In this document: positions 28,478 to 36,873 of the stretch, piece by piece
Layout of the letters: each line of letters opens with the position of its first letter
How positions within the stretch are numbered: the stretch's first letter is position 1
NCBI GenBank assembly: GCA_963819735.1
Contig: CAWFXC010000001.1
Coordinates: forward strand, 1,798,001-1,862,000
Direction of reading: 5' to 3'
Source: CAWFXC01 sp963819735
GTDB lineage: Bacteria; Actinomycetota; Acidimicrobiia; IMCC26256; DASPTH01
DNA: 64,000 nucleotides
The notes under the pieces: generated by a model
Told to the model about the DNA's origin: nothing
The model's input: the letters and a program-made list of their open reading frames with translations, nothing else
Databases searched by the model: none
Translations under genes and position numbers: made by a program

Positions 28478-28591
28478 ATGAAAGTCCGACCGTCGGTCAA
28501 GAAGATCTGCGAGAAGTGCAAGGTGATCCGTCGCCACGGCGCGGTGCGCGTCATCTGCACGAACCCGCGGCACAAGCAGCGCCAGGGCTAG
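28478..28591 (+). CDS. rpmJ: 50S ribosomal protein L36, zinc type (bL36)
   Basis: 37-residue zinc-binding protein: MKVRPSVKKICEKCKVIRR followed by VRVICTNPRHKQRQG. Ligands C11, C14, C27 and H32 are all present. It sits between infA and rpsM, the standard place. AAGAAAGAG precedes the ATG. Confidence 0.98.
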   Translation: MKVRPSVKKICEKCKVIRRHGAVRVICTNPRHKQRQG

Positions 28592-28606
28592 GACGGAGCA
28601 CCCAAG

Positions 28607-28984
28607 TTGGCTCGTATTTCCGGTGTCGATATCCCCCGCGAGAAGCGGCTCGAGATCTCGCTCACGTACATCTTCGGCATCGGCCGCACCCGGTCGAAGG
28701 AGATCTGCAACTCGGTCGGTATCTCGCCCAACACGCGGGTGCGCGACCTGACCGACGAAGAGGTCGCCCAGCTGCGCACCTACGTCGACCAGAACCTCAA
28801 GGTCGAAGGTGACCTCCGCCGTGAGGTCGCAGCCAACATCAAGCGCAAGGTCGAGATCGGCAGCTACGAGGGTCTCCGGCACCGCCGCGGTCTCCCCGTC
28901 CGCGGCCAGCGCACGCGCACGAACGCGCGCACCCGCAAGGGTCCGAAGAAGACAGTGGCCGGTCGCAAGAAGGCCCGGAAGTAG
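28607..28984 (+). CDS. rpsM: 30S ribosomal protein S13 (uS13)
   Basis: Head protein contacting P-site tRNA and L5, 125 residues. TTG start at 28607 giving ARISGVDIPREKRLEISL; GGAGCACC precedes it. YIFGIGRTRSKEI is the helix-two-turn-helix, and GLRHRRGLPVRGQRTRTNARTRKG the conserved basic tail. Confidence 0.98.
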   Translation: MARISGVDIPREKRLEISLTYIFGIGRTRSKEICNSVGISPNTRVRDLTDEEVAQLRTYVDQNLKVEGDLRREVAANIKRKVEIGSYEGLRHRRGLPVRGQRTRTNARTRKGPKKTVAGRKKARK

Positions 28985-29000
28985 AAGAGGGAATCAAAGT

Positions 29001-29399
29001 ATGGCCAAGCCGGCTGCCGGCGGTCGACGTCCCAAACGGCGCGAGCGCAAGAACATCGCCTACGGGACGGCGCACATCAAGTCGTCGTTCAACAACACGA
29101 TCATCACGATCACCGACCAGTCGGGGAACACCATCGCGTGGGCCTCGGCGGGCAACGTCGGGTTCAAGGGTTCCCGCAAGTCCACTCCGTTCGCGGCGCA
29201 GCTCGCGGCCGAGACCGCGGCGCGGCGCGCCATGGAGCACGGGGTGCGCAAGGTCGACGTGGTCGTGAAGGGTCCGGGCTCCGGACGCGAGACCGCGATC
29301 CGCACCATCCAGAACACGGGTATCGAGGTCGTCGGCATCAAGGATGTCACGCCGATCCCGCACAACGGTTGTAGGCCGCCGAAGCGGCGGAGGGTCTGA
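29001..29399 (+). CDS. rpsK: 30S ribosomal protein S11 (uS11)
   Basis: Platform protein near the E site, 132 residues from ATG 29001. IAYGTAHIKSSFNNTIITITD and the C-terminal TPIPHNGCRPPKRRRV are diagnostic. The NG in PHNGC is the site of isoaspartate formation in other bacteria. Longer in-frame sequence upstream belongs to the shadow of rpsM. Confidence 0.98.
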   Translation: MAKPAAGGRRPKRRERKNIAYGTAHIKSSFNNTIITITDQSGNTIAWASAGNVGFKGSRKSTPFAAQLAAETAARRAMEHGVRKVDVVVKGPGSGRETAIRTIQNTGIEVVGIKDVTPIPHNGCRPPKRRRV

Positions 29400-29402
29400 G
29401 TC

Positions 29403-30026
29403 ATGGCGCGTTATACCGGAGCCGTTTGCCGCCTGTGTCGGCGCGAGCGGATGAAGCTGTTCCTCAAGGGTGCGAAGTGCGACACCATGCGCTGCCCCGT
29501 GGAGCGCAAGCCGTACCCGCCCGGCCAGCACGGTCGTGGCCGCATTCGCGAGAGCGAGTACTTGCTCCAGCTGCGGGAGAAGCAGAAGGCCCGCCGGATC
29601 TACGGGCTGCTCGAGAAGCAGTTCCGCAACGTCTACGCGGTCGCGGCGAGCGAGAAGGGCATCACCGGCGAGAACCTGCTGCGGATGCTCGAGCTGCGTC
29701 TCGACAACGTGGTGTTCCGCACCGCCTTCGCCGCCAGTCGCAACCAGTCGCGCCAGTTCGTGCGCCACGGTCACGTGCTGGTGAACGGCAAGCGGGTCAC
29801 GATCCCCTCGTACCAGGTGAAGAAGGGCGACGTGATCGAGATGTCGCCCAAGGCCCAGAAGATGATCGTGCTGCGCCACAACGTCGACACGCTCGACCGG
29901 GCGGTGCCGATGTGGCTCGAGGTCACGGCGTCCGACTTCAAGGCGATCGTGCGGGATCTCCCGCTGCGCGAGCAGATCGACGTGCCCGTGCGCGAGCAGC
30001 TCATCGTCGAGCTCTACTCCAAGTAA
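29403..30026 (+). CDS. rpsD: 30S ribosomal protein S4, zinc type (uS4)
   Basis: Primary assembly protein, 207 residues. The N-terminal zinc knuckle has C9, C12, C26 and C31 (GAVCRLCRRERMKLFLKGAKC). The S4 RNA-binding domain is about 95-160 (LRLDNVVFRTAFAASRNQSRQ, VRHGHVLVNGKRVTIPS). In E. coli S4 represses the alpha operon. A hairpin follows before rpoA. Confidence 0.98.
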   Translation: MARYTGAVCRLCRRERMKLFLKGAKCDTMRCPVERKPYPPGQHGRGRIRESEYLLQLREKQKARRIYGLLEKQFRNVYAVAASEKGITGENLLRMLELRLDNVVFRTAFAASRNQSRQFVRHGHVLVNGKRVTIPSYQVKKGDVIEMSPKAQKMIVLRHNVDTLDRAVPMWLEVTASDFKAIVRDLPLREQIDVPVREQLIVELYSK

Positions 30027-30060
30027 TCCCCCTTTCCTTTCGTACCCCCCGTCATCCTCC

Positions 30061-30079
30061 GTTCGCGCCGAGCGCGAAC
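30061..30079 (+). promoter_or_regulatory. Hairpin in the rpsD-rpoA spacer
   Basis: Perfect 8-bp stem GTTCGCGC (30061-30068) and GCGCGAAC (30072-30079) with a 3-nt loop, within the 90-base gap. Preceded by a pyrimidine-rich tract (CCCCCTTTCCTTTCG). It could be a partial terminator or a processing site setting rpoA levels relative to the ribosomal genes. Confidence 0.4.
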
Positions 30080-30116
30080 CGGGCAGGCAACATCTCCAGA
30101 TCAGAGGCGATGCACC

Positions 30117-31049
30117 ATGCTCATCATCCAACGTCCCCAGGTCGAGGCGGGCGAGCCGGAGGGCAACCTCCAGCAGTTCACCATCGCGCCGCTCGAGCCC
30201 GGCTTCGGCCACACGCTCGGGAACAGCCTTCGCCGCACCCTGCTCTCGTCGATTCCCGGCGCCGCCGTCACCCAGGTGCGCTTCGACGAAGCACTCCATG
30301 AGTTCGACGTGATCCCCGGGGTGAAGGAAGACGTCACCGATCTCATCCTGAACATCAAGGACCTCGTGCTCCGGTGCTTCTCGGAGGAGCCGGTCACGCT
30401 CCGCCTCGATGCGCGCGGCCCCGGTGAGGTCACCGCCGGCGACATCCAGACGACGGCCGACGTGGAGATCCTCAACCCCGAGCTGCACCTCGCCACGGTC
30501 AATGCCAAGGGCCGCCTCGCTCTCGACCTCACGGTCGAGCAGGGCCGGGGCTACCTGTCGGCGGAGCGCAACAAGCGCACCTCCACCATCGGGCTCATCC
30601 CCGTCGACGCGATCTTCTCCCCGGTGCGCCGGGTTGCGTTCTCGGTGGAGCCCACCCGCGTCGAGCAGGCCACGAACTACGACAAGCTGACGCTCGAGAT
30701 CGAGACCGACGGTTCGATCTCGCCGCGCGACTCGCTGTCGTCGGCGGGCGACACACTGCGCAACCTCGTCGCCCTGGTCGCCGACCTGAGTGACGAACCT
30801 CACGGCCTCGAGCTCGGTGAGGTCGCACCGTCGACCGCGTCACCCGATCTCGAGCTGCCGATCGAGGAGCTGGAGCTGTCGGAGCGTCCGCGCAACTGCC
30901 TCAAGCGGGCGCGGGTCGACACCATCGGCCAGCTCGTCCAGAAGACCGAAGACGACCTCCTCGCCATCACGAACTTCGGATCGAAGTCGCTCGAGGAAGT
31001 CCTCCAGAAGCTCGACGAGCGCGGGCTTTCCCTCCGGGTCAAGGAGTAA
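30117..31049 (+). CDS. rpoA: RNA polymerase alpha subunit
   Basis: Dimerises to start RNA polymerase assembly, 310 residues. The N-terminal domain (1 to about 225) carries FTIAPLEPGFGHTLGNSLRRTLLSSIPG and the VEILNP and GYLSAERN blocks. An acidic linker (EVAPSTASPDLELPIEELE) leads to the C-terminal domain (about 245-310; LSERPRNCLKRARVDTIG, NFGSKSLEEVLQKL) that binds UP elements and activators; the Arg of ERPRNC corresponds to E. coli R265. rplQ starts two bases later. Confidence 0.99.
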   Translation: MLIIQRPQVEAGEPEGNLQQFTIAPLEPGFGHTLGNSLRRTLLSSIPGAAVTQVRFDEALHEFDVIPGVKEDVTDLILNIKDLVLRCFSEEPVTLRLDARGPGEVTAGDIQTTADVEILNPELHLATVNAKGRLALDLTVEQGRGYLSAERNKRTSTIGLIPVDAIFSPVRRVAFSVEPTRVEQATNYDKLTLEIETDGSISPRDSLSSAGDTLRNLVALVADLSDEPHGLELGEVAPSTASPDLELPIEELELSERPRNCLKRARVDTIGQLVQKTEDDLLAITNFGSKSLEEVLQKLDERGLSLRVKE

Positions 31050-31051
31050 CG

Positions 31052-31402
31052 ATGCCGACCCCCAAGAAGGGCCCTCGCTTCGGGCGCGATCCCGCGCACC
31101 AGCGGCTCATCCTGGCCAACATGGCGTCCAGCCTGTTCGAGGCCGGATACCTCGTCACCACGGTGCCGAAGGCCAAGTTGCTGCGGCCGTACGCGGAGCA
31201 CCTCATCACCAAGGCGAAGACCGGTGGCGTCCATCAGCGGCGTCAGGTGATCGCGACGATCCACGACCAGGACGTCACCCACAAGCTGTTCGCCGAGATC
31301 GGGCCGCGCTACGCCGACCGTCCGGGCGGCTACCTGCGGATCCTGAAGCTCGGTCCCCGACCCGGTGACAACGCGCCCATGGCGCGCGTCGAATTGGTGT
31401 GA
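31052..31402 (+). CDS. rplQ: 50S ribosomal protein L17 (bL17)
   Basis: Tunnel-exit protein, 116 residues. GPRFGRDPAHQRLILANMASSLFEAGYLVTTVPKAK and the closing NAPMARVEL are typical. The stop overlaps the truA GTG, so truA is coupled to the alpha operon. Confidence 0.98.
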   Translation: MPTPKKGPRFGRDPAHQRLILANMASSLFEAGYLVTTVPKAKLLRPYAEHLITKAKTGGVHQRRQVIATIHDQDVTHKLFAEIGPRYADRPGGYLRILKLGPRPGDNAPMARVELV

Positions 31403-32196
31403 GCCAGCTCTCGCTCGACGAGCCGTCTCCCGCGGCTCCGAGCGAGTCGGTGGTCCTCAAGCTGACGGTCGCCTACGACGGCACCGACTTCCGCGGGTTC
31501 GCCGCGCAACCTGAGATGCGCACCGTCGCCGGCACGCTCGAGGAAGCATTGGCGCGCGTGCTGCGCGACGACGTCGACCTCGTGTGTGCGGGGCGCACCG
31601 ACGCCGGCGTGCACGCGTGGGGTCAGGTGGTGAGCTGCGCGGTGCCCGACACCACCGATCCGCAGCTCGTCGCCCAGTCGGTCAATCGTCAGCTCGGGCC
31701 CGAGGTGGTCGTCCGCGACGCGGCGCTCGTCGACGCGTCGTTCGACGCCCGGCGCTCTGCCCGATGGCGCGCGTACCGCTACACCGTCGTGAACCGGCCC
31801 GCGCCCGACCCGTTCCTCGCCCGCACCGCGTGGTGGATCCCGGAGCCGCTCGACCTGTCGTTGCTGCGACTCGGCGCCGACCCGTTCCTCGGCGAGCACG
31901 ACTTCGCGTCGTTCTGTCGCAAGGGGCCGGGAAACTCGACCACCCTTCGACGCGTGTTCGAGTCGAGCTGGCACGACCTCGGCGACGGAGTGCTGCGCTA
32001 CGACATCACCGCGACCGCGTTCTGTCGACAGATGGTGCGTTCCATCGTGGGCACGCTGGTCGACGTCGGCGTCGGGAAGATCCGCCCGGGCGAGATCCTG
32101 GGCATCATCCGGGCGCGTGATCGCGCCGCGGCGCGAAGGGTAGGCGCGCCTCACGGGCTCTGTTTGTGGGACGTGGGGTACGACGAAAGTCGGTAG
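31399..32196 (+). CDS. truA: tRNA pseudouridine(38-40) synthase
   Basis: Modifies anticodon-stem positions 38-40. 265 residues, GTG start overlapping rplQ. AYDGTDFRGFAAQPEMRTV and the catalytic CAGRTDAGVHAWGQV with Asp68 are intact, as is FCRQMVRSIVGTLVDVG near the end. The rplQ-truA pairing is standard in Actinobacteria. Its TAG stop is also the start of the -10 element of the next gene. Confidence 0.97.
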   Translation: MSQLSLDEPSPAAPSESVVLKLTVAYDGTDFRGFAAQPEMRTVAGTLEEALARVLRDDVDLVCAGRTDAGVHAWGQVVSCAVPDTTDPQLVAQSVNRQLGPEVVVRDAALVDASFDARRSARWRAYRYTVVNRPAPDPFLARTAWWIPEPLDLSLLRLGADPFLGEHDFASFCRKGPGNSTTLRRVFESSWHDLGDGVLRYDITATAFCRQMVRSIVGTLVDVGVGKIRPGEILGIIRARDRAAARRVGAPHGLCLWDVGYDESR

Positions 32197-32206
32197 CGTT
32201 CCGTTC
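32194..32206 (+). promoter_or_regulatory. Candidate leaderless promoter of the ferritin-like/VIT gene
   Basis: TAGCGT (32194-32199) overlaps the truA stop codon; seven bases later is GTG at 32207. The spacing predicts transcription starting at the initiation codon. Same arrangement as at 15123, 34920, 56687 and 63180. Confidence 0.5.
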
Positions 32207-33322
32207 GTGGCGACCTCCGCGCCCGACGCCGAGCGCATCAAACGACTGCGCGACATGTACGCCGACGAAGTGAACGGCGGCGCGCTCTTCCGCGGCCTCG
32301 CCGAGCACGCCGACGCGCAACGGCGCGAAGTCTTCCTGCAACTCGCGGCGGCGGAAGAGCGTCACGCCGGGCACTGGGCGCGCCTGCTGCGCGAAGCGGG
32401 CGTCGAACCGCGCCAGCCGCGCACGCCGTTCCGCGTCCGGGCGTTGTGCTTCCTCGCGCGCCACCTCGGCACCGAAGCGGTGCTGCCGCTCATGCTGCGT
32501 ACCGAGGCGGCCGAGGCCGACCGCTACCGCGACGACGCGGAAGCGACCGACGCCATGGCCGCGCAGGAAGCCGCCGCCGGTCGCACGATCGCGGCCATGC
32601 AGGGCATCCCCGAAGGCGGCCGGATCGCCCGTTCCGAGGGTCGCCACCGGGCCGAGGTCGGGGGCGTGCTGCGGGCCACCGTCTTCGGGATGAACGACGG
32701 CCTGGTGTCGAACTTCTCGCTGGTGATGGGTATCGCCGGGGGCACGTCGAACAACAGCATCGTGCTGCTGGCCGGGATCGCCGGCGTGGTCGCCGGCGCG
32801 TGCTCGATGGCATCGGGTGAGTGGATCTCCGTCCGCTCGCAGCGCGAGCTCTACGAGAACGAGCTGCGCATCGAACAGGAGGAGTTGCGCGCGTTCCCCG
32901 ACGAAGAACGCGAAGAGCTCGAGATGATCTACCGGGCCAAGGGCATCTCGCCGGAAGCGGCGCGCACGCTCGTGACCTCGATCATGAACCGCAACGACGT
33001 CGCGCTCGACACCCTGGCGCGCGAAGAGCTCGGCCTCGACCCCAACACCCTCGGATCGCCGTGGGTGGCGGCGTTCTCGTCGTTCGCCGCCTTCGCGCTG
33101 GGCGCCTCGTTGCCGGTCATCCCGTTCCTGTTCGGGAGCGGCACCGCGCCGACGGCCGTGGCCGCGGTGCTGTCGGTCGTCGCGCTCTTCGCCGTCGGCG
33201 CCGCCACTTCGATCTTCACCGGCCGTCACGCGGGGCGGGCCGGGCTCCGGATGGCGTTGATCGGCGCCGCGGTCGCGCTCGTCACCTTCGGTGTCGGGAC
33301 GCTCGTCGGCCGCGCCGTCTAG
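32207..33322 (+). CDS. Ferritin-like (erythrin) domain fused to a VIT1/CCC1-type iron/manganese transporter
   Basis: 371 residues, GTG start. Residues 1-145 are a four-helix ferritin-like domain with di-iron ligands expected at E21, E50 and H53 (ADEVNGG, AAAEERHAGHW) and acidic residues in TEAAEADRYRDDAEATD. Residues 150-371 are a VIT1/CCC1 membrane domain (GVLRATVFGMNDGLVSNFSLVMG, SMASGEWISVRSQRE, then three C-terminal spans). The architecture matches membrane-bound ferritin MbfA, which exports iron in alphaproteobacteria, so detoxifying efflux of Fe(II) or Mn(II) is likely. Convergent with the phosphodiesterase gene; two copies of a 12-bp repeat (33353-33376) lie between. Confidence 0.88.
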   Translation: MATSAPDAERIKRLRDMYADEVNGGALFRGLAEHADAQRREVFLQLAAAEERHAGHWARLLREAGVEPRQPRTPFRVRALCFLARHLGTEAVLPLMLRTEAAEADRYRDDAEATDAMAAQEAAAGRTIAAMQGIPEGGRIARSEGRHRAEVGGVLRATVFGMNDGLVSNFSLVMGIAGGTSNNSIVLLAGIAGVVAGACSMASGEWISVRSQRELYENELRIEQEELRAFPDEEREELEMIYRAKGISPEAARTLVTSIMNRNDVALDTLAREELGLDPNTLGSPWVAAFSSFAAFALGASLPVIPFLFGSGTAPTAVAAVLSVVALFAVGAATSIFTGRHAGRAGLRMALIGAAVALVTFGVGTLVGRAV

Positions 33323-33377
33323 CGCGCGTCCGGCACGCGCGGCACCGCCGCGACCCGCGCCGGGACCCGCGCCGGGA

Positions 33378-34913
33378 TCAGCCTTCGCCGAGGTAGAGGA
33401 AGCTGTAGCCCTCGTCGCGGAACTCGATGCCGGCGGCGCGCAGCTCGACGTCCCAGTCGCCGGTGACGGTCGGGTCGTTCTCCTGCATGCCGTGGTCGGC
33501 GACCAGCACGAACGCGGTGCGATCGAACACGCCGGCGCGTTCCACGGCCGCGAGCACCTCGCCGACGCGGGCGTCGGAGTCGCGCACCGACGCCTCGGCG
33601 ATCTCGGAGTAAGGGCCGCCGGCGTGGAACGCGGAGTCGGTGAGGGTGAAGTTGCACCACATGAAGCGCGGGAGCGGGAACGACTGCTCGCGGTAGTTGC
33701 CGCTCCAGATGCCGACGGCCTGCTCGGCGGCCAGGTGGTCGACCACCGACGACCACGCGTAGTCCTTCGAGGGGCGGACGAACCGTTCGGTCGTGTGGGG
33801 GAGCCCGAGCGGCGATTCCGGGATCGGGGGCACCTCACCCCGCCGGAAGTAGTCGAAGGTGGAGTAGTCGGCACCGATGTCGCACGGTTCGTTGACCGAC
33901 GCGGTGAACGCGCCGGGCGTCGCGCGGTGGACCGCGTCGTGGAGCGACTCGACGCCGGCCGACAGGTGCTGCATCGACCAGGGCCAGGTGGCCTGTGAGT
34001 TGGTGATCACCTGTTCCCCGGCGGCGCGGTCGAACCAGGCGTTGTGCAGGATGCCGTGGTGGCCGGGGAGGCGGCCGGTGAGGATCGACGTGTGGTTGGC
34101 CAGCGTCACCGTGGGCAGGCCGGCCATGGCCCCCCACTCGTACGCGGTCCCCATCGCGATGAGGCGGGCGACGTTCGGCGCCTCACCCGACGACGCCATC
34201 GCGTAGAGCACGTTGGGATTGACGCCGTCGAACAGGAATCCGACCACGTGATCCGGGTGGCCGGACCGGAGGTCGAGCACGTCAGTGCGCACGCGTCCGT
34301 CCTGCCCCGCGAGGTGGTGACCGTGGTCGTCGACGCCGCACCCGAGGAGGTCGGCGATGGTGGGTGCGACATCGATCAGCCGGGCGACGCGTGGCACCAG
34401 GCCGTCGGCGCGAACTCCGGCGCCCGCGATCACGAACGGGGCGCGCGCCTGCACCACGCCGAGCGAACCGTGCTCGCCGCGGTGACCGCCCTGGTCCTCC
34501 CAGTTGTGGGCGGCGGAGTGCAGAACGCACAGGTCGGGCGCCGCCGGGTGATCGAACAACTGGGCGATCTGGTCGTAGGCGAACGGGTACGCGTTGTCGG
34601 CGCGGGCCGGATGCGGGTCGGCGCGCTCGGCGGCCAACCCCGTGAACTTGGCCGGCGACTGGTCGGCGAGCGGGTCCTGGCCGGCGCCACCGGTGCGCTC
34701 GTAGTCCGGCGGGTCGAACCGGCTGCGGTCGTGGCTGCCGGTGCGGGCGAACGTGACCCGACCGTCGGCACTGCTCGCCTCGTACTCGCCGGGCCCGGTG
34801 GCCCTGACCACCATGTCGACGATCGGCGCGAGTCGGGCGTCGAGCAGGACCTCGAGCGCGCGGTCGAGGTCTGCGTGGACGTGGCCGTCGCGGTCGGGTG
34901 CGCTGCCGGTCAC
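33378..34913 (-). CDS. Alkaline-phosphatase superfamily phosphodiesterase, permuted domain order
   Basis: 511 residues. Residues about 215-511 look like the N-terminal part of a nucleotide pyrophosphatase/phosphodiesterase: FLFDGVNPN (metal Asp), GLPTVTLANHTSILTGRLPGHHG (nucleophile Thr), NFTLTDSAFHAGGP and VADHGMQ. The part that usually follows, a metal-binding His then APFVIAGxGV...IDVAPTIADLLG, is instead at the beginning (GHRGEHGSL, then APFVIAGAGV, RLIDVAPTIADLLG, residues about 140-195). The order therefore appears circularly permuted, with nothing after YSFLYLGEG. No signal peptide; GTG start with TACGCT six bases upstream. Substrate unknown. Confidence 0.8.
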   Translation of the reverse strand: MTGSAPDRDGHVHADLDRALEVLLDARLAPIVDMVVRATGPGEYEASSADGRVTFARTGSHDRSRFDPPDYERTGGAGQDPLADQSPAKFTGLAAERADPHPARADNAYPFAYDQIAQLFDHPAAPDLCVLHSAAHNWEDQGGHRGEHGSLGVVQARAPFVIAGAGVRADGLVPRVARLIDVAPTIADLLGCGVDDHGHHLAGQDGRVRTDVLDLRSGHPDHVVGFLFDGVNPNVLYAMASSGEAPNVARLIAMGTAYEWGAMAGLPTVTLANHTSILTGRLPGHHGILHNAWFDRAAGEQVITNSQATWPWSMQHLSAGVESLHDAVHRATPGAFTASVNEPCDIGADYSTFDYFRRGEVPPIPESPLGLPHTTERFVRPSKDYAWSSVVDHLAAEQAVGIWSGNYREQSFPLPRFMWCNFTLTDSAFHAGGPYSEIAEASVRDSDARVGEVLAAVERAGVFDRTAFVLVADHGMQENDPTVTGDWDVELRAAGIEFRDEGYSFLYLGEG

Positions 34914-34925
34914 GGCGCCAGCGTA
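34914..34925 (-). promoter_or_regulatory. Candidate leaderless promoter of the phosphodiesterase gene
   Basis: Minus-strand TACGCT (34925-34920), six bases, then the GTG start at 34913. It lies in the 49-base gap to the upstream sugar-dehydrogenase-like gene, so the phosphodiesterase can be transcribed independently. Confidence 0.45.
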
Positions 34926-34962
34926 CCGACCCGGCCGCGGCGGGTCCGGCGGCGGACTCGGC

Positions 34963-36171
34963 TCAGAAGGGGACGACCTTCCAGATCACGCCGCCGTCGG
35001 TGACGATGTAGAGGTTGCCGTCGGGCCCCTCGACCGTCGATCGCAGCCGGGTCCCGCGCGCCAGCGCGCCCACCGGGAACTGCGACAGCGCGTTGCCGTC
35101 GGCGGTGAGCTTCAGGATCATGAGCTGGCTGCCCTTGAGCTCGGCGACGGCCAGGGCACCGTTCCAGTTCCTCCACTGCGCGCCGGACAGGAAGGTGGCA
35201 CCCGACGGCGCGACGGTGCCGCCGTCGCCCGATCGCCACACCGCAGTCATGATCGGGCCGGGGAGGGCCGGGTTCGTCATCGGTTGGGTCTGGTCGTAGT
35301 TGCCGGCGCCGTCGTTGGGGTTCCAGCCGCCGTTGCCGCCGTTGACGAGTTGGTTCACCTCGTCGTTGCGATCGGGCCCGTGCTCGACGGAGTAGGGATC
35401 GTTGCTCCCGGGGCGGAAGGCGATGCCCTGCGGGTTGCGATGGCCCCGCGTGTACCAACGGGCGCCGGACACGTTCCCGGGCCAGGGGTTGCCGTTGGTG
35501 TCGATGCGCAACACCTTCCCGCCGAGCGAGGCGGGGTCCTGCGGTGCGGTGGCACCGCCGGCGTCGCCGGTGGACACGAAGAGTGCGCCGGTGCCGGGCT
35601 GGAAACGGACACGACAGCCGTCGTGGAAGCTGTTGTGCGGGATGCCGGTGACGATCGGGGTCCAGTTCGTGATGCGCGCGCCGGGGCCGGCGAACTCGTC
35701 GAGGTCGAAGCGGGCCACGCGGTTGTCGGCCGGGGTGGAGTAACACACGTAGGCGTGCTTGTTCGTGGTCGCGTTGTAGCCGGGGTCGAACGCGATGCCC
35801 ATCAAGCCGCCTTCGCCCGTGGGATCGAAGCTGTCGAACGTCGACACGGTGCCGAGGGGGCGGGCGGGCTCGGCGTCGCTGAACCGGGCGAAGATCGTGC
35901 CCGAGTCGTTGTCGGTGTAGACGGGGGGCACCCACACCGGCGCGAACGCGAGGTCCCAGATCCGGCCGCCGCCGTTGACCCAGTTCCCGACCAGCAACGG
36001 TGGTGCGCCCACCTCGGCCGGCGGGACGCAGGCGGCCGCCAGCACCGCCACGATCCCGGCGGCGAGGAGGGCCAGCAGGCGGCCGCGGTGACGGCGCGAG
36101 CCGGTGGTGGTGCGGTCCGAGGTGCGGCCTGAGCGCTGGCCTGAGGGTCGGAGTGAGCGGGTAGCGGGCAT
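34963..36171 (-). CDS. Lipoprotein of the glucose/sorbosone dehydrogenase (PQQ beta-propeller) family
   Basis: 402 residues. An Arg-rich N-terminus, hydrophobic LLALLAAGIVAVLAAAC and a lipobox Cys at 48 indicate an exported lipoprotein. The rest is a six-bladed propeller of the GSDH family: DPTGEGGLMGIAFDPGY, HNSFHDGCRVRFQPGTG (His equivalent to the catalytic base of soluble glucose dehydrogenase), LFVSTGDAG, GHRNPQGIAFRPG and PDGNLYIVTDGG. Oxidation of an aldose with PQQ or a similar cofactor outside the membrane is likely; the substrate is unknown. Start ATG 36171 chosen because it precedes the signal sequence; the open frame extends far upstream across rplM and is not coding. Confidence 0.85.
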   Translation of the reverse strand: MPATRSLRPSGQRSGRTSDRTTTGSRRHRGRLLALLAAGIVAVLAAACVPPAEVGAPPLLVGNWVNGGGRIWDLAFAPVWVPPVYTDNDSGTIFARFSDAEPARPLGTVSTFDSFDPTGEGGLMGIAFDPGYNATTNKHAYVCYSTPADNRVARFDLDEFAGPGARITNWTPIVTGIPHNSFHDGCRVRFQPGTGALFVSTGDAGGATAPQDPASLGGKVLRIDTNGNPWPGNVSGARWYTRGHRNPQGIAFRPGSNDPYSVEHGPDRNDEVNQLVNGGNGGWNPNDGAGNYDQTQPMTNPALPGPIMTAVWRSGDGGTVAPSGATFLSGAQWRNWNGALAVAELKGSQLMILKLTADGNALSQFPVGALARGTRLRSTVEGPDGNLYIVTDGGVIWKVVPF

Positions 36172-36311
36172 GCGGGCCTCTCGAGCGGGGAGCGCGCGGG
36201 TGGGGGCGGGAACGGCTTCGGAGGCCGGGGCCGGGCGACGATGGCCGGCAGGAACATTGTCGGCAGCTTGGGTGCCGATCCTTGACCCGGGGCTCCACCG
36301 TAAACGTCCGA

Positions 36312-36341
36312 TTGCCGGGTCGAGCACCCGAGGACTAGATT
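36312..36341 (+). promoter_or_regulatory. Candidate rplM-rpsI promoter
   Basis: TTGCCG (36312-36317), 18 bases, TAGATT (36336-36341), ending about 60 bases before rplM in the 231-base divergent gap. The rest of the gap shows nothing recognisable. Confidence 0.55.
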
Positions 36342-36402
36342 GTCCCTTCGCGCTCGACGCCGGTTTGGCGGTCGACGCCCTCGAACTTCTCGTGAGGATC
36401 CG

Positions 36403-36864
36403 TTGCGTACGTTCACTCCCAAACCCGATGACATCCAGCGCGCCTGGCACGTGATCGACGCCGAGGGCCAGGTCCTCGGGAAGGTCGCCACCGAGGTCGC
36501 CACGCTGCTGCGCGGCAAGCACAAGCCGATCTACGCACCCCACGCCGACACCGGCGACCACGTGGTCGTGATCAACGTGGCCAAGCTCGACATCAGCGCC
36601 CGCAAGCTCGCCGACAAGCGCTACCACCGCCACTCGGGCTATCCCGGTGGCCTGAGCTCGGAGTCGCTCGAGCACCTCCTCGGGCGCGACCCGGAGCGGG
36701 TCATGCGCATCGCGGTGCGGGGCATGCTCCCGAAGAACCGTCTCGGACGGTCCATGATCCGCAAGTTGCGGATCTACGCCGGCCCCACCCATCCCCATGC
36801 GGCCCAGCGGCCGCAACCCCGCGAGCTGCCGTCGAAGCGCGCCGCAGCCGCGCCGAAGAGTTAA
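36403..36864 (+). CDS. rplM: 50S ribosomal protein L13 (uL13)
   Basis: Early-assembly large-subunit protein, 153 residues. TTG start at 36403 (RTFTPKPDDIQRAWHVIDAEG), with GTGAGGATC upstream; longer in-frame starts lie in the promoter. LLRGKHKPIYAPHADTGDHVVVIN and GMLPKNRLGR are conserved. Pairs with rpsI nine bases later. Confidence 0.98.
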   Translation: MRTFTPKPDDIQRAWHVIDAEGQVLGKVATEVATLLRGKHKPIYAPHADTGDHVVVINVAKLDISARKLADKRYHRHSGYPGGLSSESLEHLLGRDPERVMRIAVRGMLPKNRLGRSMIRKLRIYAGPTHPHAAQRPQPRELPSKRAAAAPKS

Positions 36865-36873
36865 GGAGTCTCG

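Noticed and set aside
33353..33376. Two tandem copies of a 12-bp GC repeat between convergent genes
   Set aside because: Very short and made of simple GC words; may only contribute to termination.
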